A DNA stretch of 62,344 nucleotides from DATKZS01 sp035527835 [NCBI: bacterium]. Lineage in GTDB: Bacteria > RBG-13-61-14. The position numbers and the translations under genes were made by a program. Each line of letters begins with the position of its first letter. The stretch's first letter is position 1. Positions 8,456 to 17,211 of this stretch are shown here, in pieces. The stretch spans positions 1 through 62,344 of the forward strand of contig DATKZS010000227.1 of the NCBI GenBank assembly GCA_035527835.1, given 5' to 3'. The notes under the pieces are model-generated. The model ran no database searches. It was not told where the DNA came from and saw only the letters and a list, made by a program, of their open reading frames with translations.

Positions 8456-9862
8456 TCATTGGCCTGGGCCAGCCCCGCAGACCTTATCCTGACCCACCGC
8501 GTTCGCCACCGATTGCCCGAACTCGGCCAGCGCGGCGTCCACCCCGAGCTGGCCCGTGGCCAGGCGCTCGGTCAGGTACTGCACCTGGAAGCTGACCTCC
8601 GGGTACTCGGGCAGGGCCGGCCGGAACGTGGTGCAGGGCATGATGGCGCGGGCGGTCTCGGAGATGAACCGGTGTTGCATGACCTCCGGCAGCTCGGCCA
8701 GGTCCCTTCTCGTCGGCGTGAACGGCTTTTTCAGGAAGAGCCGCTGCTGGCGGCCGAGGTCGTTCAGCGCCATCACCAGTTTCCAGGCCAACTCCGGGTT
8801 CTTGCAGTGCGGGTTGATGATGAGGCCGTCGCCGCCGGAGATGGAGACGAATTCGGGGTCGCCGGACCTTCCGCCTCCCGGCATCGGGGCCCAGCCGATC
8901 CGGTCGTCGCGGTCCTTGATGCCCCACGAGTCGTTGGTGGGGCTCAGCACCGACGTGTAGAACCACGTGGACTCGATATAGACCGCGATCTTGCCGGCGC
9001 TGAACAGGTCAAAGCTTTTCTCGCGGGCCTTGGCCGCGACCTGAAGGTCCGGGTCGCCCAGCTTCTCGTCCTGGTAAACAACGCGGTAGAACCGCGCGGC
9101 GCGGCGGATCGGCGCCGAGTCCGTGATCCAGCATTCGCGGGCCGGATCGTAGAGCCTGCCGCCGGCGCCGAGCAGGACCATGTAAAAGCCCTGCATGGTC
9201 GAGGCCTCGCCCATGACCGTGCCCGCGTCGAGCTGGAGCGGCGTAACGCCCGGACAGCGCTCCTTGATCGTCCGCCCCGCCGCCAGGATGTCGTCCCACG
9301 AGCGCGGCCGCCACGGGAGCGCGAGGCCCGCGCGCCGGAAGATCTCCCGGTTATAAAAGATCATGCGCAGGTCCGCGTTCCAGATCACCTGGTAAACGTG
9401 GCCGCGGAACGAGCCCATCTCGCGGATCGGCGCGAAGTACTGCTCCCTTACCGGCCAGGCCGAGAAATACCGGTCCAGCGGCATGATGAACCCGGCCCCC
9501 GCGAACTCCGGCGTCCAGAACTGGTCCAGCCCGATCACGTCCGCCGCGCGACCGCCCTTGATATCCAGCGCCACCCGCGCCTTGAAGTCCTGGTCGTTCA
9601 ATCCCGCGGACAGGAACGCAACCGGCACGCCCAGCTCCTTCGAGATCCCCGGCAACTCCTCGTCCAGCCAGTCCGCGAGCTGAGAGTTGACCCCGCCCAC
9701 CGCCGCGTTGGCCAGAATGGTCAGTCCCTTTTCTTCATTGACCTCGGCGGGGCCGCGATGGCAGGAGACGAGGGAAGCGATGATGAGCGGCGCGGCTAGT
9801 GCGCACCGCCGCAGAGAAATCCGCGCCGGGCGGCAACGAGGCAAAGGGGCGGAGCGGGCCAT
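8456..9862 (-). CDS. ABC-type extracellular solute-binding lipoprotein
   Basis: A 468-residue periplasmic binding protein of the family 1 (sugar-type) group. The start ATG 9862 gives an Arg-rich n-region, the hydrophobic stretch ALAAPLIIASLVSC and a lipobox cysteine, so it is predicted to be lipid-anchored. Typical stretches are DVIGLDQFW, YQVIWNADLRMIFYNREIF and SISGGDGLIINPHC. It lies 10 bases downstream of the GH1-like gene on the same strand. No ABC permease or ATPase is nearby, so the partner transporter must be encoded elsewhere, or the pair has a sensing role. The ligand is unknown, with sugar or oligosaccharide likely. Confidence 0.85.
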   Translation of the reverse strand: MARSAPLPRCRPARISLRRCALAAPLIIASLVSCHRGPAEVNEEKGLTILANAAVGGVNSQLADWLDEELPGISKELGVPVAFLSAGLNDQDFKARVALDIKGGRAADVIGLDQFWTPEFAGAGFIMPLDRYFSAWPVREQYFAPIREMGSFRGHVYQVIWNADLRMIFYNREIFRRAGLALPWRPRSWDDILAAGRTIKERCPGVTPLQLDAGTVMGEASTMQGFYMVLLGAGGRLYDPARECWITDSAPIRRAARFYRVVYQDEKLGDPDLQVAAKAREKSFDLFSAGKIAVYIESTWFYTSVLSPTNDSWGIKDRDDRIGWAPMPGGGRSGDPEFVSISGGDGLIINPHCKNPELAWKLVMALNDLGRQQRLFLKKPFTPTRRDLAELPEVMQHRFISETARAIMPCTTFRPALPEYPEVSFQVQYLTERLATGQLGVDAALAEFGQSVANAVGQDKVCGAGPGQ

Positions 9863-9872
9863 GGCCGTGCCT

Positions 9873-11201
9873 TCAGGCCTTGGCGAGCCCTTTGACGGCG
9901 CCGGGCGGGAGCTTGCCGTCGCGGGCGGCCTTGGAAAGCAGGGTGGCGGCGGGCCGCTGCGAGCGCTCCATGGAGAGAGGGTCGAAGGAGAAGAGCCCGT
10001 AATGGGCGTCGAACCCGAGGTTGAATTCATAGGTGTCCACGTCGGACCAGTGGAAGTAGCCGCGCAGGTCCAGGCCCTGCTCGATGGCGCCGTGGACCTC
10101 GCCCAGGCACTGGGCCAGGTAGCGCGACCGCAGGCCCTCGTCGCGGGTGGCTAGCCCGCTCGCCGTGATATACATGGGCAGGTTGAGCCCGGCCTGGTGC
10201 ACCCGCTTCACCGCCTCGTAAAGCCCCCGCGGGTAGGCCCCGAACCCGTGCTCGCTCCGCGCCTCTCCCTCCCGATGCGCGCTGATCCCGGGCATGCCCT
10301 CCATCTCGGCCAATGAAGCCAGGCAGTTTTCCGCGGCGCAGGCATTGTGGCCCACCACCAGGCGGAAGAAATAATCTATCCCGAAAAAGTCGGCCGCGCC
10401 CTTGCAGGTGGGGAGCTCGACCGCGCCCTTGCCCGTGACCCGGATCACCCCTTCCCGGATCGCGTCCAGCGGCGCCTGGTTGATGAAACCGTCCACGAAC
10501 TCCGCGGAGATGCGGTCCGACTCGGATTCCGGGTCCGCCTGGTTGACCGGCGCGATCAGCGCGGCAATCCCCACCCGGGCCCGCTCCGGCAGGTACGTCT
10601 TCAGGATCCGATAGGCGTCGCCGTGCGCCTTGTGGATGCGGATGAGCATGTCCGAGAACTTGTCCAGCCGCTTCCAGCCCGGAGGATACTTGCCCAAGAG
10701 GCACGACCCCGCCGCGTAGGCCGCCGGCTCGGAGAGCGTGAGCCAGAAGCGGGCGTGCTTGCCCAGCTCCTTGGCCACCAGCTCCACGTAGCGGTGCCAG
10801 TAGATCATGGCCGCCTCGTCCCCAAAGCCCCCCAGCTTCACGAACCAGGCGGGGAGGCTCACGTGGTGCAGCGCGACCCACAGCGTGATGCCGCGGCGCT
10901 CCGCGGCCTCCATCATGATCCGGTAGTCGTCCAGCGCCGCCCGGTCATACACTCCCTTCTGCGGCTCGATCCGGCTCCACTCGATGCTCAGGCGATGGTG
11001 CGGGATCCCCAGCTCGGCCTGCCTCAAGAAATCCTGGTCATACCTGCTCCTCTTGTCGTTGCCCTTGCCGGAGGCCGGGGCAAGCCCCGACCGCTCCCGG
11101 ATTCTCCAATCCGAGCCCTCGGCCGCCCCCTCGCTGGGCAAGGCCCCCGTGGCCGTACCCCAGACGAAAGAGGCCGGAAAAACCACTTCTTTGCCTTGCA
11201 A
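9873..11201 (-). CDS. GH1 (beta-glucosidase) family protein lacking the catalytic nucleophile
   Basis: A 442-residue protein with the GH1 (beta/alpha)8 layout: FVWGTATG, HHRLSIEWSRI, LHHVSLPAWF, the acid/base region TLSEP with Glu158, GIDYFF, and a C-terminal HWSDVDTYEFNLGF followed by HYGLFSFD. The nucleophile motif that normally reads ITENG is here ITASG, giving Ala347; the bases on the minus strand read ATC ACG GCG AGC GGG. The N-terminal glycone-binding Gln region is also changed. A retaining hydrolase mechanism is therefore unlikely, and a carbohydrate-binding or scaffolding role is an inference. The start is TTG 11201, 7 bases after AAGGAGG on the minus strand. It is co-transcribed with the solute-binding lipoprotein. 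Confidence 0.85.
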   Translation of the reverse strand: MQGKEVVFPASFVWGTATGALPSEGAAEGSDWRIRERSGLAPASGKGNDKRSRYDQDFLRQAELGIPHHRLSIEWSRIEPQKGVYDRAALDDYRIMMEAAERRGITLWVALHHVSLPAWFVKLGGFGDEAAMIYWHRYVELVAKELGKHARFWLTLSEPAAYAAGSCLLGKYPPGWKRLDKFSDMLIRIHKAHGDAYRILKTYLPERARVGIAALIAPVNQADPESESDRISAEFVDGFINQAPLDAIREGVIRVTGKGAVELPTCKGAADFFGIDYFFRLVVGHNACAAENCLASLAEMEGMPGISAHREGEARSEHGFGAYPRGLYEAVKRVHQAGLNLPMYITASGLATRDEGLRSRYLAQCLGEVHGAIEQGLDLRGYFHWSDVDTYEFNLGFDAHYGLFSFDPLSMERSQRPAATLLSKAARDGKLPPGAVKGLAKA

Positions 11202-11262
11202 ACCGCGTCCTCCTTAAGCTCATTCGCAACTGAAGCGTAACAGAGAATATAAGGTCGGTCAA

Positions 11263-11286
11263 CCGGTTAGGACGCCGGTTAGGACG
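11263..11286. promoter_or_regulatory. Tandem 12-base direct repeat in a divergent promoter region
   Basis: CCGGTTAGGACG occurs twice head-to-tail (11263-11274 and 11275-11286) between the divergent GH1-like and Trm112-like genes. It could be a regulator site, but only the repeat itself is seen. Confidence 0.4.
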
Positions 11287-11365
11287 CGGCGCGGCCGATC
11301 TTTATTGCCAAGAAGCAAGGTGTCTGTTAATTTAGTAGATTCAAGCTGGGGAAAGGAGGCATCTG

Positions 11366-11566
11366 ATGGAGCTTGATCCCGAATTATTGGCCAAGCTGGT
11401 ATGTCCCAAGTGCCACGGCGCTTTGCAGGCGACCACGGACGGGACCGGACTGGATTGCAACTCGTGCCGGCTGCGGTACGCCGTGGAGAAGTACGGGGAG
11501 GACGTGTGGGTGCCGGACATGATCATCGAGCACGCCACTGACCTGCGGAGCAAGAATGGCGGATGA
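11366..11566 (+). CDS. Trm112-family zinc-binding protein
   Basis: A 66-residue protein of the Trm112/UPF0434 family. LVCPKCHGALQ and LDCNSCRLRYAVEK provide the CxxC...CxxC zinc ribbon, followed by DVWVPDMIIEHA. Bacterial members are often next to LPS/lipid A genes, as here. The start is ATG 11366 with AAAGGAGG just upstream. It overlaps the heptosyltransferase start by 11 bases, so it is probably the first gene of the glycosylation operon. Confidence 0.88.
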   Translation: MELDPELLAKLVCPKCHGALQATTDGTGLDCNSCRLRYAVEKYGEDVWVPDMIIEHATDLRSKNGG

Positions 11567-12602
11567 GAGGCGGAGCACGGCCCGGCCGCGCATCCTGGTG
11601 GTCCAGACCGCGTTCCTGGGCGACGTGGTCCTGGCCACGCCGCTCTTGAAGGCCCTGCGCGCGCGTTTCCCCGAGGCCTTCCTGGCCTTCATGGGCACGC
11701 CGGCCGGGACCGAGCTGGTCCGCGGCCTTTCCGGGGTGGACGAGTTCATGGTGTACGACAAGCGCGGCGCCGAGCGCGGCATGGCCGGGCTCCGGAAAAA
11801 GGCCCGCGAGCTCAAGGCCATGAATTTCGAATTCGCCGTCAGCGCCCACCGCTCCGCCCGCACCGCCGCGCTTCTGTACCTGGCCGGCATCGAGCGCCGC
11901 ATCGGGTTCGCTACCTCCGCCGTGCCCTGGCTCTATCATGACCGCGTGCCCCGCCATCCGCGCGACCATGAGGTCCTGCGCAACCTGGGGCTGCTCGGGC
12001 CGCTCGGCGGCGCGCCGGAGGGCCTTGACCTCGCTCTGGGCCTGCCCCGGCCGGCCGCCGCCGGCCCAGACCTGCTCGGCGGGAACGGCGCCCGGCCCCG
12101 GGTGGGAATCTGTCCGGGCAGCGTCTGGGCCACCAAGCGATGGATGGCGGAGGGATTTGCCCGGGTGGCCGACGTGCTCAGCGACGAGGCCCATGCCGGC
12201 ATCTACCTGATCGGCGCCGCGCAGGACGAGGAGGCGGCCCGGGCGGTCGCGGGCATGGCCCGCTCCCGCGTGCATAACATGGCCGGGCGCACCAGCCTCG
12301 GCCAGTGGCTTCGCCTGGTCGCGGCCATGGACCTGGTAATCACCAACGACAGCTCGCCCACCCACATCGCCTGCGCGCTTCAGGTGCCGGTGGTCACCGT
12401 GTTCGGCCCGACCGCCACGGACCAGGGCTTCAGCCCGTGGGGCAATTCGAGCCGCGTGGTGGAGACCGCGGGGCTTAACTGCCGCCCCTGCGGAGAGCAC
12501 GGCGCCCGGCGCTGCCCGGAGGGCCATTTCAAGTGCATGAGCATGGTGCGGCCCGACGACGTCCTTGCCGCCGCGCGCGAGCTGCTCGCGGAGAAAAAGT
12601 GA
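11556..12602 (+). CDS. waaF: GT9 family heptosyltransferase (WaaF-like)
   Basis: A 348-residue glycosyltransferase of family 9, which transfers ADP-heptose to the LPS inner core at the cytoplasmic membrane face. Diagnostic parts are ILVVQTAFLGDVVLATPLL at the N-terminus, the nucleotide-side VGICPGSVWATKRWM, and DLVITNDSSPTHIACAL with VFGPTATDQGF near the C-terminus. Length and order fit ADP-heptose:LPS heptosyltransferase II. It overlaps Trm112 at its start and the GT2 gene by TGATG at its end. Which heptose linkage it makes is not shown by sequence. Confidence 0.9.
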   Translation: MADERRSTARPRILVVQTAFLGDVVLATPLLKALRARFPEAFLAFMGTPAGTELVRGLSGVDEFMVYDKRGAERGMAGLRKKARELKAMNFEFAVSAHRSARTAALLYLAGIERRIGFATSAVPWLYHDRVPRHPRDHEVLRNLGLLGPLGGAPEGLDLALGLPRPAAAGPDLLGGNGARPRVGICPGSVWATKRWMAEGFARVADVLSDEAHAGIYLIGAAQDEEAARAVAGMARSRVHNMAGRTSLGQWLRLVAAMDLVITNDSSPTHIACALQVPVVTVFGPTATDQGFSPWGNSSRVVETAGLNCRPCGEHGARRCPEGHFKCMSMVRPDDVLAAARELLAEKK

Positions 12603-13369
12603 TGGCCGCGCCCAGGCCCCTGTCCGTGGCCATCGTGTGCATGGACGAGGAGGACAGGATCGGCCAGTGCCTTTCGAGCGTCAAGTTCGCCGATGAGATC
12701 GTGGTGGTGGATTCCGGGAGCAGGGACCGCACGCTCGAGATCGCCGGCCGGTTCACCAGCGTGATCCATCACCGCGAGTGGAAGGGCTGGCGCGACCAGA
12801 AAGCCTGGGCGGCCAAGCGGTGCAAAAACGAGTGGGTCCTCACCCTGGACGCGGACGAGGCCGTGAGCGGGGAGCTGCAAAAAGAGATTCTGGAGCTGCT
12901 CGCGCGTGACGAGGTCCGGGAGAACGGCTTCACCGTGCCGCGGCGCACTCATTACCTGGGCCGCTGGGTCCGCCACTCGGGCTGGTATCCGGACCGCAAG
13001 CTCCGCCTCTATAAAAAGGAGTTGGCCGTGTTCGGCGGCGACGATCCCCACGAGGTGATCGAGGTCCCCGGACCCGTGGGCGAGCTCCACGGCGACCTCA
13101 TCCACTACACCTACCGCGACTTCCGCCACCACGCCGCCCAGATCACGCGCTACGCCCTGGTCAACGCCGAGGCCAGGCATCAGAGAGGAGCGCGGGCCGG
13201 AGTCGCGGCCCTGGCGCTGCGCCCCCCGTTCGCTTTCCTCAAGCTTTACGTGTTGAAGCGGGGCTTCCTGGACGGCGTGCCCGGGCTCCTGATCGGGGTG
13301 ATGAACGGCTGGTACTACACCTTTGTGAAGTACGCGCGCCTGTGGGAGCTTTCGCGGGGGGGCCGCTGA
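12602..13369 (+). CDS. GT2 family glycosyltransferase (LPS core type)
   Basis: A 255-residue GT-A fold glycosyltransferase. SVAIVCMDEEDRIGQCLSSV starts the Rossmann-like domain, DEIVVVDSGSRDRTLEI follows, and WVLTLDADEAVS contains the metal-binding DxD. YTYRDFRHHAAQITRYA and the C-terminal FLDGVPGLLIGVMNGWYYTFVKYARLWE are typical of the WaaE/KdtX-like group that adds beta-glucose to core heptose. The start overlaps the waaF stop (TGATG), and the next gene starts at the adjacent base. Sugar specificity is inferred from neighbours only. Confidence 0.87.
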   Translation: MAAPRPLSVAIVCMDEEDRIGQCLSSVKFADEIVVVDSGSRDRTLEIAGRFTSVIHHREWKGWRDQKAWAAKRCKNEWVLTLDADEAVSGELQKEILELLARDEVRENGFTVPRRTHYLGRWVRHSGWYPDRKLRLYKKELAVFGGDDPHEVIEVPGPVGELHGDLIHYTYRDFRHHAAQITRYALVNAEARHQRGARAGVAALALRPPFAFLKLYVLKRGFLDGVPGLLIGVMNGWYYTFVKYARLWELSRGGR

Positions 13370-15001
13370 ATGGAGCTTCGCCCGGGCCGGTTCGTGAAGA
13401 AGAGGGTCGGAGGGATCGTCTGGGAGCTCATCCCGGGGACCGAGGAGAGCCTGCTGCCGCTCCTGGAACAACTGGACCAGCCGTTCGGCGGGCATGACCA
13501 GCGGGTGTTCCGCGACGACCCGGCCGGGGCCAAGATTTACACGCTGAAGACCAACCGGCCGGGCCTGGCCGGAGAGCTGTTCATCAAGGTGCGCCACCGC
13601 CGCGGGCTGAGCCGGCTCTGGGGCGGAAAGAGTGACCCGGTGGTCCGGGAGTGGGTGATGGCGGAGGAGCACAGCCGGCGCGGGCTGCCGGTGGCGGCGC
13701 ACCTGGCCCGCGGCATCAAGCGCCGCGCGCTGCTGCCCGCGGAGGAGTACCTGATCCAGGAGTCGCTCACCGCGTACGAGTCGTTCGAGAACTTCTTCAA
13801 GACCACCTTCCGTCCCGACCTGCCCGGAGTGCGGCCGCAGGACAAGCGGCGCGTGATCCGCGAGCTGGCCGGCCTGATCCGCCGCATGCACGACCGCGGC
13901 GTCTCCCGAAAGGAGATCGAGCCTCGAAACATCATGGCCGCGCCCCGCTCCGGAGGCGGAGTCAAGTTCGTGTTCGTTGACCTCCACCGCTCCTCCCTCC
14001 GCCGCCGCCGCGCCACGTTATCACTCCCCGAGCGCGTGACCGAGCTGGCCAGGTTCCACCAGAGCTTCTCGCCGCTTTTCAGCCAGAGCTACCGCATCCG
14101 CTTTTACCGGGAGTACTTCGCGCCCGACAACCTGCCCGCGGAAAAATTTCAGGGGCTGGTGAAGCGGATCATCGCGCTCTCGGCGGAGCTGGCCGTCAAG
14201 GAGGAGCCGGCGCTGGCGCGGGCGGTGCGGGCGCGCAAGGCCCCCTACTTCTGGTTCGAGTCCGGCCCCTCCCGCATCTACCTGCGAAAGCCCATGTACC
14301 AGAACTCGCTCCTGGAAGTGGTGGAGAAGCTGGGGACGGCGGAGGACCAGAGCCGGGCGCGGATCAAGCAAGTGGGCGGCCCGCCGCCGCTGGAGCTGGT
14401 GATCCGGCAGTGCGCGCCGGATTATTCCCTGCCGTTGCGGGCCCGGAGCGCCGCGGGCTGGGCCTTCCTGGCCAGCGCCATCATGGACCACCACGGTGTC
14501 GCCCACTACCGCGTGATGGCCGCGATCGAGCGCAAGGGCAGCCGCGGAGGCAGCATCCTCTCCGTGGTCCCGGGCAAGGGAGAGTACAGCCTGGCCGAGT
14601 ACCTGGCCCGCCGCGTGGCCGACGAGTTCTCGGGCCTGCCCTGGGACCGCGGGTTCCTGATCCGAGTGGCCCGCTTCGTCCTCAACCTCCACGAGCTCGG
14701 ATGGCACTTCGCCGACCCCTCCGGAGACGACGTCTGGGTCCGCTACACCGAGGCCGGGACCCATGAGCTCATCCTCTTCAACCTCTATAACCTGAAGCGC
14801 CTCGACCGCCGCCACGGCGATGCCCAGCTCGTGAGCCTGTTCAATCTCTGGCGCGTGCTCCCGCTCTCCCAGGCCGACGGGCTGATGCTGGCACAGGAGT
14901 ACCTGCGCTTCTCGCGAAACCTCTCTACCGCCCGCAAACAGTGGGCGAGGCGGTTCATGGAATGGCAGATGCACTCGGTTAGCGACCGGCCGGAGGAGTG
15001 A
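13370..15001 (+). CDS. Doubled WaaP/Kdo-kinase-like protein with degenerate active sites
   Basis: A 543-residue protein made of two kinase-like halves related to LPS core kinases. First half: FIKVRHRRG (Lys region), then RKEIEPRN at residues 180-187, which aligns with the canonical HRDLKPEN but has His to Arg and catalytic Asp to Glu182. The metal Asp is kept in FVFVDLHR, which matches the WaaP DLHR signature. Second half: LHELGWHFADPSGDD (from His441) retains an Asp, but the metal loop reads LILFNLYN, so the Asp is lost. Each half lacks a different residue. It could be a pseudokinase pair, or the halves could complement each other. It is embedded in the LPS-type glycosyltransferase operon. 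Confidence 0.75.
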   Translation: MELRPGRFVKKRVGGIVWELIPGTEESLLPLLEQLDQPFGGHDQRVFRDDPAGAKIYTLKTNRPGLAGELFIKVRHRRGLSRLWGGKSDPVVREWVMAEEHSRRGLPVAAHLARGIKRRALLPAEEYLIQESLTAYESFENFFKTTFRPDLPGVRPQDKRRVIRELAGLIRRMHDRGVSRKEIEPRNIMAAPRSGGGVKFVFVDLHRSSLRRRRATLSLPERVTELARFHQSFSPLFSQSYRIRFYREYFAPDNLPAEKFQGLVKRIIALSAELAVKEEPALARAVRARKAPYFWFESGPSRIYLRKPMYQNSLLEVVEKLGTAEDQSRARIKQVGGPPPLELVIRQCAPDYSLPLRARSAAGWAFLASAIMDHHGVAHYRVMAAIERKGSRGGSILSVVPGKGEYSLAEYLARRVADEFSGLPWDRGFLIRVARFVLNLHELGWHFADPSGDDVWVRYTEAGTHELILFNLYNLKRLDRRHGDAQLVSLFNLWRVLPLSQADGLMLAQEYLRFSRNLSTARKQWARRFMEWQMHSVSDRPEE

Positions 15002-15005
15002 AGAT

Positions 15006-16142
15006 ATGGCGGACGATTTCAGGGTGCTGATCGCGGCGCATATCAGGTGGCACAACGCGGAAGCGGAATACGCGCACCGTCTGGCCCGCGGCCTGTGGGC
15101 ACGGGGCGTCAAGGCCGTGATCTGGGGCCGGGCCGGATCGCCGCTGCTTGACCGCGCGGCCGCCGACAACATTCCGGTGGTGGCCGCCGGCGACCCCGCG
15201 TCGCTCGATCCCGCCCGGATGTACGCCACCGCGCGCCTCGCCCGCGAGCTGGTGACGCGCGGCGGCTTTTCCGTGGTCAACGCCCAGCGCTCGGAGGGCT
15301 TCCCGCTGATCGCGTGGGCCGCCCGCCGGGCCGGGGCCGCGGTGGTGCGGACCCGCGGCGACATGCGCCTGCCGCGGATGGCGCTCGTCAACCGCGAGGT
15401 GTACCGCCGCCTGACCGACTTCGTGATCAGCGGCAACGACCTGATCAAGGAGGAGCTGCACGTCCGGCTCGGCCTGCCCGAGGACAAGGTCCGCACCGTC
15501 CACTTCGGGATCCGGCCGGGCGAGGTGACGCCGGAAGCGGACGAGCGGACGGCGCGCGCGGCGCTGGGCCTGGGTCCCGAAGCGCGCGTGGTGGGCGTGA
15601 TGGGCCGGCTCGGGCCGGTCAAGGGCCAGGAGTTCGTGCTCAAGGCCGCGGACCAGGTGGTGGAGAAAGTGCCGGACGTGAGGTTCCTGATCATCTATCG
15701 CGACGTGGAGGACTCCGACAAGTTCCTGCCCGCGCTCCGGAGGTCTCGGCACCGCGGCCGGTTCGTGCTGGTGGGCCCGGGCGCCGACCACGTCAGCGCC
15801 ATGCAGCTCGCGGAGGTCGCGGTGGTCCCGTCGGTGGGGAGCGAGGCCCATTGCCGCGTGGCCCTGGAATGGATGGACCTCAAAAAGCCGGTGATCGGCT
15901 CGCGCGTCGGCGTGATCCCGGAGATCATCGTCCACGGCGCCACCGGCTTTTTAGTCCAGCCCCGCTACTCCGACACCATCGCCCACTGCCTGATCGAGCT
16001 GCTCACGTCTCCACAGCGGGCCCGGCGCATGGGCCTGGCCGGGCGGCAACGGCTGATCGAGCGCTTCAGCGAGGAGAGCATGGTGGATGAGAACCTGGAG
16101 GTTTTCCGCCGGGCGGCCAGCGAGCGCGGGCGACAAAGATAA
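15006..16142 (+). CDS. GT4 family glycosyltransferase
   Basis: A 378-residue GT-B fold glycosyltransferase. The acceptor domain holds HNAEAEYAHRLARGLWARGV. The donor domain contains RVVGVMGRLGPVKGQEFVL, VVPSVGSEAHCRVALEWM (the E(x7)E region) and the helix after GVIPEIIVHGATGFLV. It acts on nucleotide-sugar donors in LPS or polysaccharide assembly, judging by the operon. It starts 4 bases after the upstream stop, so translation is probably coupled. This is the last gene of the 11.4-16.1 kb operon. The exact sugar is unknown. Confidence 0.9.
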   Translation: MADDFRVLIAAHIRWHNAEAEYAHRLARGLWARGVKAVIWGRAGSPLLDRAAADNIPVVAAGDPASLDPARMYATARLARELVTRGGFSVVNAQRSEGFPLIAWAARRAGAAVVRTRGDMRLPRMALVNREVYRRLTDFVISGNDLIKEELHVRLGLPEDKVRTVHFGIRPGEVTPEADERTARAALGLGPEARVVGVMGRLGPVKGQEFVLKAADQVVEKVPDVRFLIIYRDVEDSDKFLPALRRSRHRGRFVLVGPGADHVSAMQLAEVAVVPSVGSEAHCRVALEWMDLKKPVIGSRVGVIPEIIVHGATGFLVQPRYSDTIAHCLIELLTSPQRARRMGLAGRQRLIERFSEESMVDENLEVFRRAASERGRQR

Positions 16143-16218
16143 TAGGCAAGGTGGCGCGGCGGCCGCGGTGCGTTTAAAATTATAAAGTTGAGCGGATGCC
16201 GTCAAGGAGGCTGACATA

Positions 16219-17001
16219 GTGTATTTCGCTGGAGTTGACGTGGGCTCGATCTCGGCGGAGGTCGTGATCGTGGACGAGGCCGGAGCGGTGCTGGCCCAGG
16301 CCATCAGTTATACGGGCGCCAACAGCATTGCCGCGTCGGAGCGGACCCTGGAGGAGGCGCTGACGGCCGCGGGCATCGGCCGATCGGACCTGGCCGCCGT
16401 GGTCAGCACCGGCTACGGGCGCGAGCGCGTGCCTTACGCCACCGACAAGGTCACCGAGATTTCCTGCCACGCCCGCGGGGCCGTGAGCCTGTTCCCGGGC
16501 ACCCGCACCGTGATTGACATCGGCGGCCAGGACAGCAAGGCCATCAGGGTGGACGAGAGGGGAAGGGTGATGAGCTTCCAGATGAACGACAAGTGCGCCG
16601 CCGGCACCGGCCGCTTCCTCGAAGTCATGGCCCGCGCGCTCGAGGTGGACCTGTCCGAGATGGGGCCGCTCTCGCTCCGGAGCGAGAACAAGGTGAGCGT
16701 GAGCTCGGTGTGCACCGTGTTCGCCGAGTCCGAGGTCGTCGGACTGATCCACCAGGGCCGGCTCAAGAACGACATCATCCGGGGCATCCACGCCGCCGTC
16801 TCCGACCGCACCCGCGCCCTCGCCGGAAGGGTCGGGATCGAGCCGGAAATCACCATGACCGGAGGAGTGGCCAAGAACGTGGGCGTGATCAAGGAGCTCT
16901 CCCTCCGCCTGGGATCGCCGCTCAACATCCCCGCCGAGCCGCAGACCGTGGGCGCGCTGGGAGCGGCCCTGATCGCGCGGGAGAGGGCGGGGAAGAAGTA
17001 G
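16219..17001 (+). CDS. 2-hydroxyacyl-CoA dehydratase activator (HgdC/BadF-type ATPase)
   Basis: A 260-residue ASKHA-fold ATPase. It starts with FAGVDVGSISAEVVIVD and has the second phosphate loop TVIDIGGQDSKAI. Two cysteines, in MNDKCAAGTGRFLE and SSVCTVFAESEV, match the [4Fe-4S] ligands at the dimer interface of HgdC. MTGGVAKNVGV and TVGALGAALIA close the nucleotide site. Members inject electrons into 2-hydroxyacyl-CoA dehydratases or benzoyl-CoA reductases, normally in anaerobes. The start is GTG 16219, 8 bases after AAGGAGG (16204-16210). No dehydratase subunits lie next to it, so its partner is unknown. Confidence 0.88.
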   Translation: MYFAGVDVGSISAEVVIVDEAGAVLAQAISYTGANSIAASERTLEEALTAAGIGRSDLAAVVSTGYGRERVPYATDKVTEISCHARGAVSLFPGTRTVIDIGGQDSKAIRVDERGRVMSFQMNDKCAAGTGRFLEVMARALEVDLSEMGPLSLRSENKVSVSSVCTVFAESEVVGLIHQGRLKNDIIRGIHAAVSDRTRALAGRVGIEPEITMTGGVAKNVGVIKELSLRLGSPLNIPAEPQTVGALGAALIARERAGKK

Positions 17002-17057
17002 AATCAAGAAACAAGAATCAAGAAGCAAGAATCTATTGTTCTGTCTCGCTCTTATTC

Positions 17058-17160
17058 TTCAGCCCTGAAAGGGCGATAATAAGATAGCCCAGGGCTGGCC
17101 GTCTTCGGCCTACCCTGGGATATCGGCGACCATGACATCCTTTTCAGCCCTGAAGGGGCG
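17058..17160. repeat. Dispersed element R, copy 1
   Basis: A 103-base element bounded by GCCCTGAAAGGGCG and GCCCTGAAGGGGCG, with a central hairpin CCCAGGG / CCCTGGG enclosing GGCCGTCTTCGGCC. A copy of identical length and near-identical sequence lies at 40022-40124. There is no coding capacity. Confidence 0.75.
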
Positions 17161-17211
17161 TAATAGAAGCTATGTGGGCGCCTCCGGGCACGGGATGGAT
17201 ATCCAATAAAA

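Noticed and set aside
8402-9799. Long plus-strand frame opposite the solute-binding gene
   Set aside because: Arg-rich shadow of the lipoprotein gene; no ribosome site and no domain.
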